Part shown: positions 63,768-64,000 of the stretch, piece by piece
Numbering within the stretch: the first letter of the stretch is position 1
Layout: each line of letters opens with the position of its first letter
Assembly (NCBI RefSeq): GCF_002256285.1
Contig: NZ_NKJE01000012.1
Span: 62,001 to 126,000, forward strand
DNA from: Flavobacterium sp. BFFFF1
GTDB lineage: Bacteria; Bacteroidota; Bacteroidia; Flavobacteriales; Flavobacteriaceae
Length of the DNA stretch: 64,000 bases
Direction of reading: 5' to 3'
Translations under genes and position numbers: made by a program
Notes under the pieces: model-generated
Databases searched by the model: none
What the model was told of the DNA's origin: nothing
Seen by the model: the letters and a program-made list of their open reading frames with translations, nothing else

Positions 63768-64000
63768 ATGGTTACACAGATCACCAGAGGGATAAAAATT
63801 TCGGTTCACACCAGTTTCGAAGGTACTTACTTCAAGAACCATAAGATTCATTTTGCCTTCAGCTATGAGATTACCATTGAAAATTCCAGTAAGGATTCCG
63901 TACAGTTGATCTCCCGCCACTGGGAAATCTTCGATTCGCTGAACGAATTGGAAATTGTAGACGGCGAAGGCGTAATCGGCAAAAAGCCCGTATTAAAACC
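63768..64000 (+). CDS. apaG: ApaG protein (partial, runs off the window)
   Basis: The first 77 codons of an open frame starting MVTQITRGIKISV. It matches ApaG, an Ig-like beta-sandwich protein of about 125-130 residues: FAFSYEITIENSS, VQLISRHWEIFDSLN and EIVDGEGVIGKKPVLKP are conserved. Its role in bacteria is unclear; it has been linked to cobalt and magnesium handling and to polyphosphate or Ap4A binding. The 3' part is missing only because the window ends. Confidence 0.93.
   Translation, partial: MVTQITRGIKISVHTSFEGTYFKNHKIHFAFSYEITIENSSKDSVQLISRHWEIFDSLNELEIVDGEGVIGKKPVLK

Overview
The window is a chromosomal segment of a member of the Flavobacteriaceae, most likely Flavobacterium or a close relative. 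Evidence: gliding genes gldB and gldC next to nadE, a type IX secretion (T9SS) cargo with a type B sorting domain, a DUF5103/T9SS plug-domain protein, a DnaG primase whose zinc ligands are replaced, and repeated Bacteroidota promoter -7 elements (TAnnTTTG) in front of many genes, with few clear Shine-Dalgarno sites.

Region 1 (about 98-11,940) is an A+T-rich genomic island next to a tRNA-Arg(CCG) gene. It carries a tyrosine integrase beside the tRNA, an XRE regulator, an excisionase-like HTH protein, a replication-initiator-like protein followed by two close palindromes, a lipoprotein/TM2 membrane protein pair, and a defence block. The defence block has an AbiV-like protein, an HNH nuclease with an N-terminal winged helix, and a tightly packed four-gene operon: SMC/RecN-like ABC ATPase, small winged-helix protein, PD-(D/E)XK nuclease and SPPY-type DNA methyltransferase. 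The first three resemble Lamassu/ABC-three-component systems; the co-encoded methyltransferase makes this the most interesting locus of the window. Imperfect direct repeats and a tRNA 3'-end-like remnant mark the probable island ends.

Region 2 (12,022-28,600) is a yqeY-like gene followed by a complete dcw (division and cell wall) cluster on the minus strand: mraZ-rsmH-ftsL-ftsI-murE-mraY-murD-ftsW-murG-murC-ftsQ-ftsA-ftsZ, ending in a clear terminator. It makes lipid II and builds the divisome. MraZ-type boxes lie at the mraZ promoter. MurE has the meso-DAP-type DNPR motif.

Region 3 (28,850-42,400) is housekeeping: an alpha/beta hydrolase, GTPase EngB, gldB-gldC, nadE, a NarL-type regulator, dnaG, a sigma/anti-sigma-like/outer-membrane-protein trio, a polyprenyl diphosphate synthase, rlmN, an O-methyltransferase, a PAP2 phosphatase and a TatA-like protein.

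Region 4 (42,448-64,000) is dominated by exported proteins: an M1 metallopeptidase, a DUF6702 protein, three tandem paralogues with a carboxypeptidase-regulatory-like domain, an L,D-transpeptidase-like protein, a DUF5916 protein, a large T9SS cargo, an M16 protease and a DUF5103 protein. Interspersed are pepE, tRNA-Gly(TCC) with a duplicated 3' end, a GNAT acetyltransferase, gpmI, map, a SAM methyltransferase and the start of apaG, which runs off the window.

Three copies of a structured intergenic repeat (12,491; 31,639; 41,300) and a 7-bp periodic repeat (20,667-20,756) are not explained by the genes. All assignments come from reading the sequence; no database search was run.
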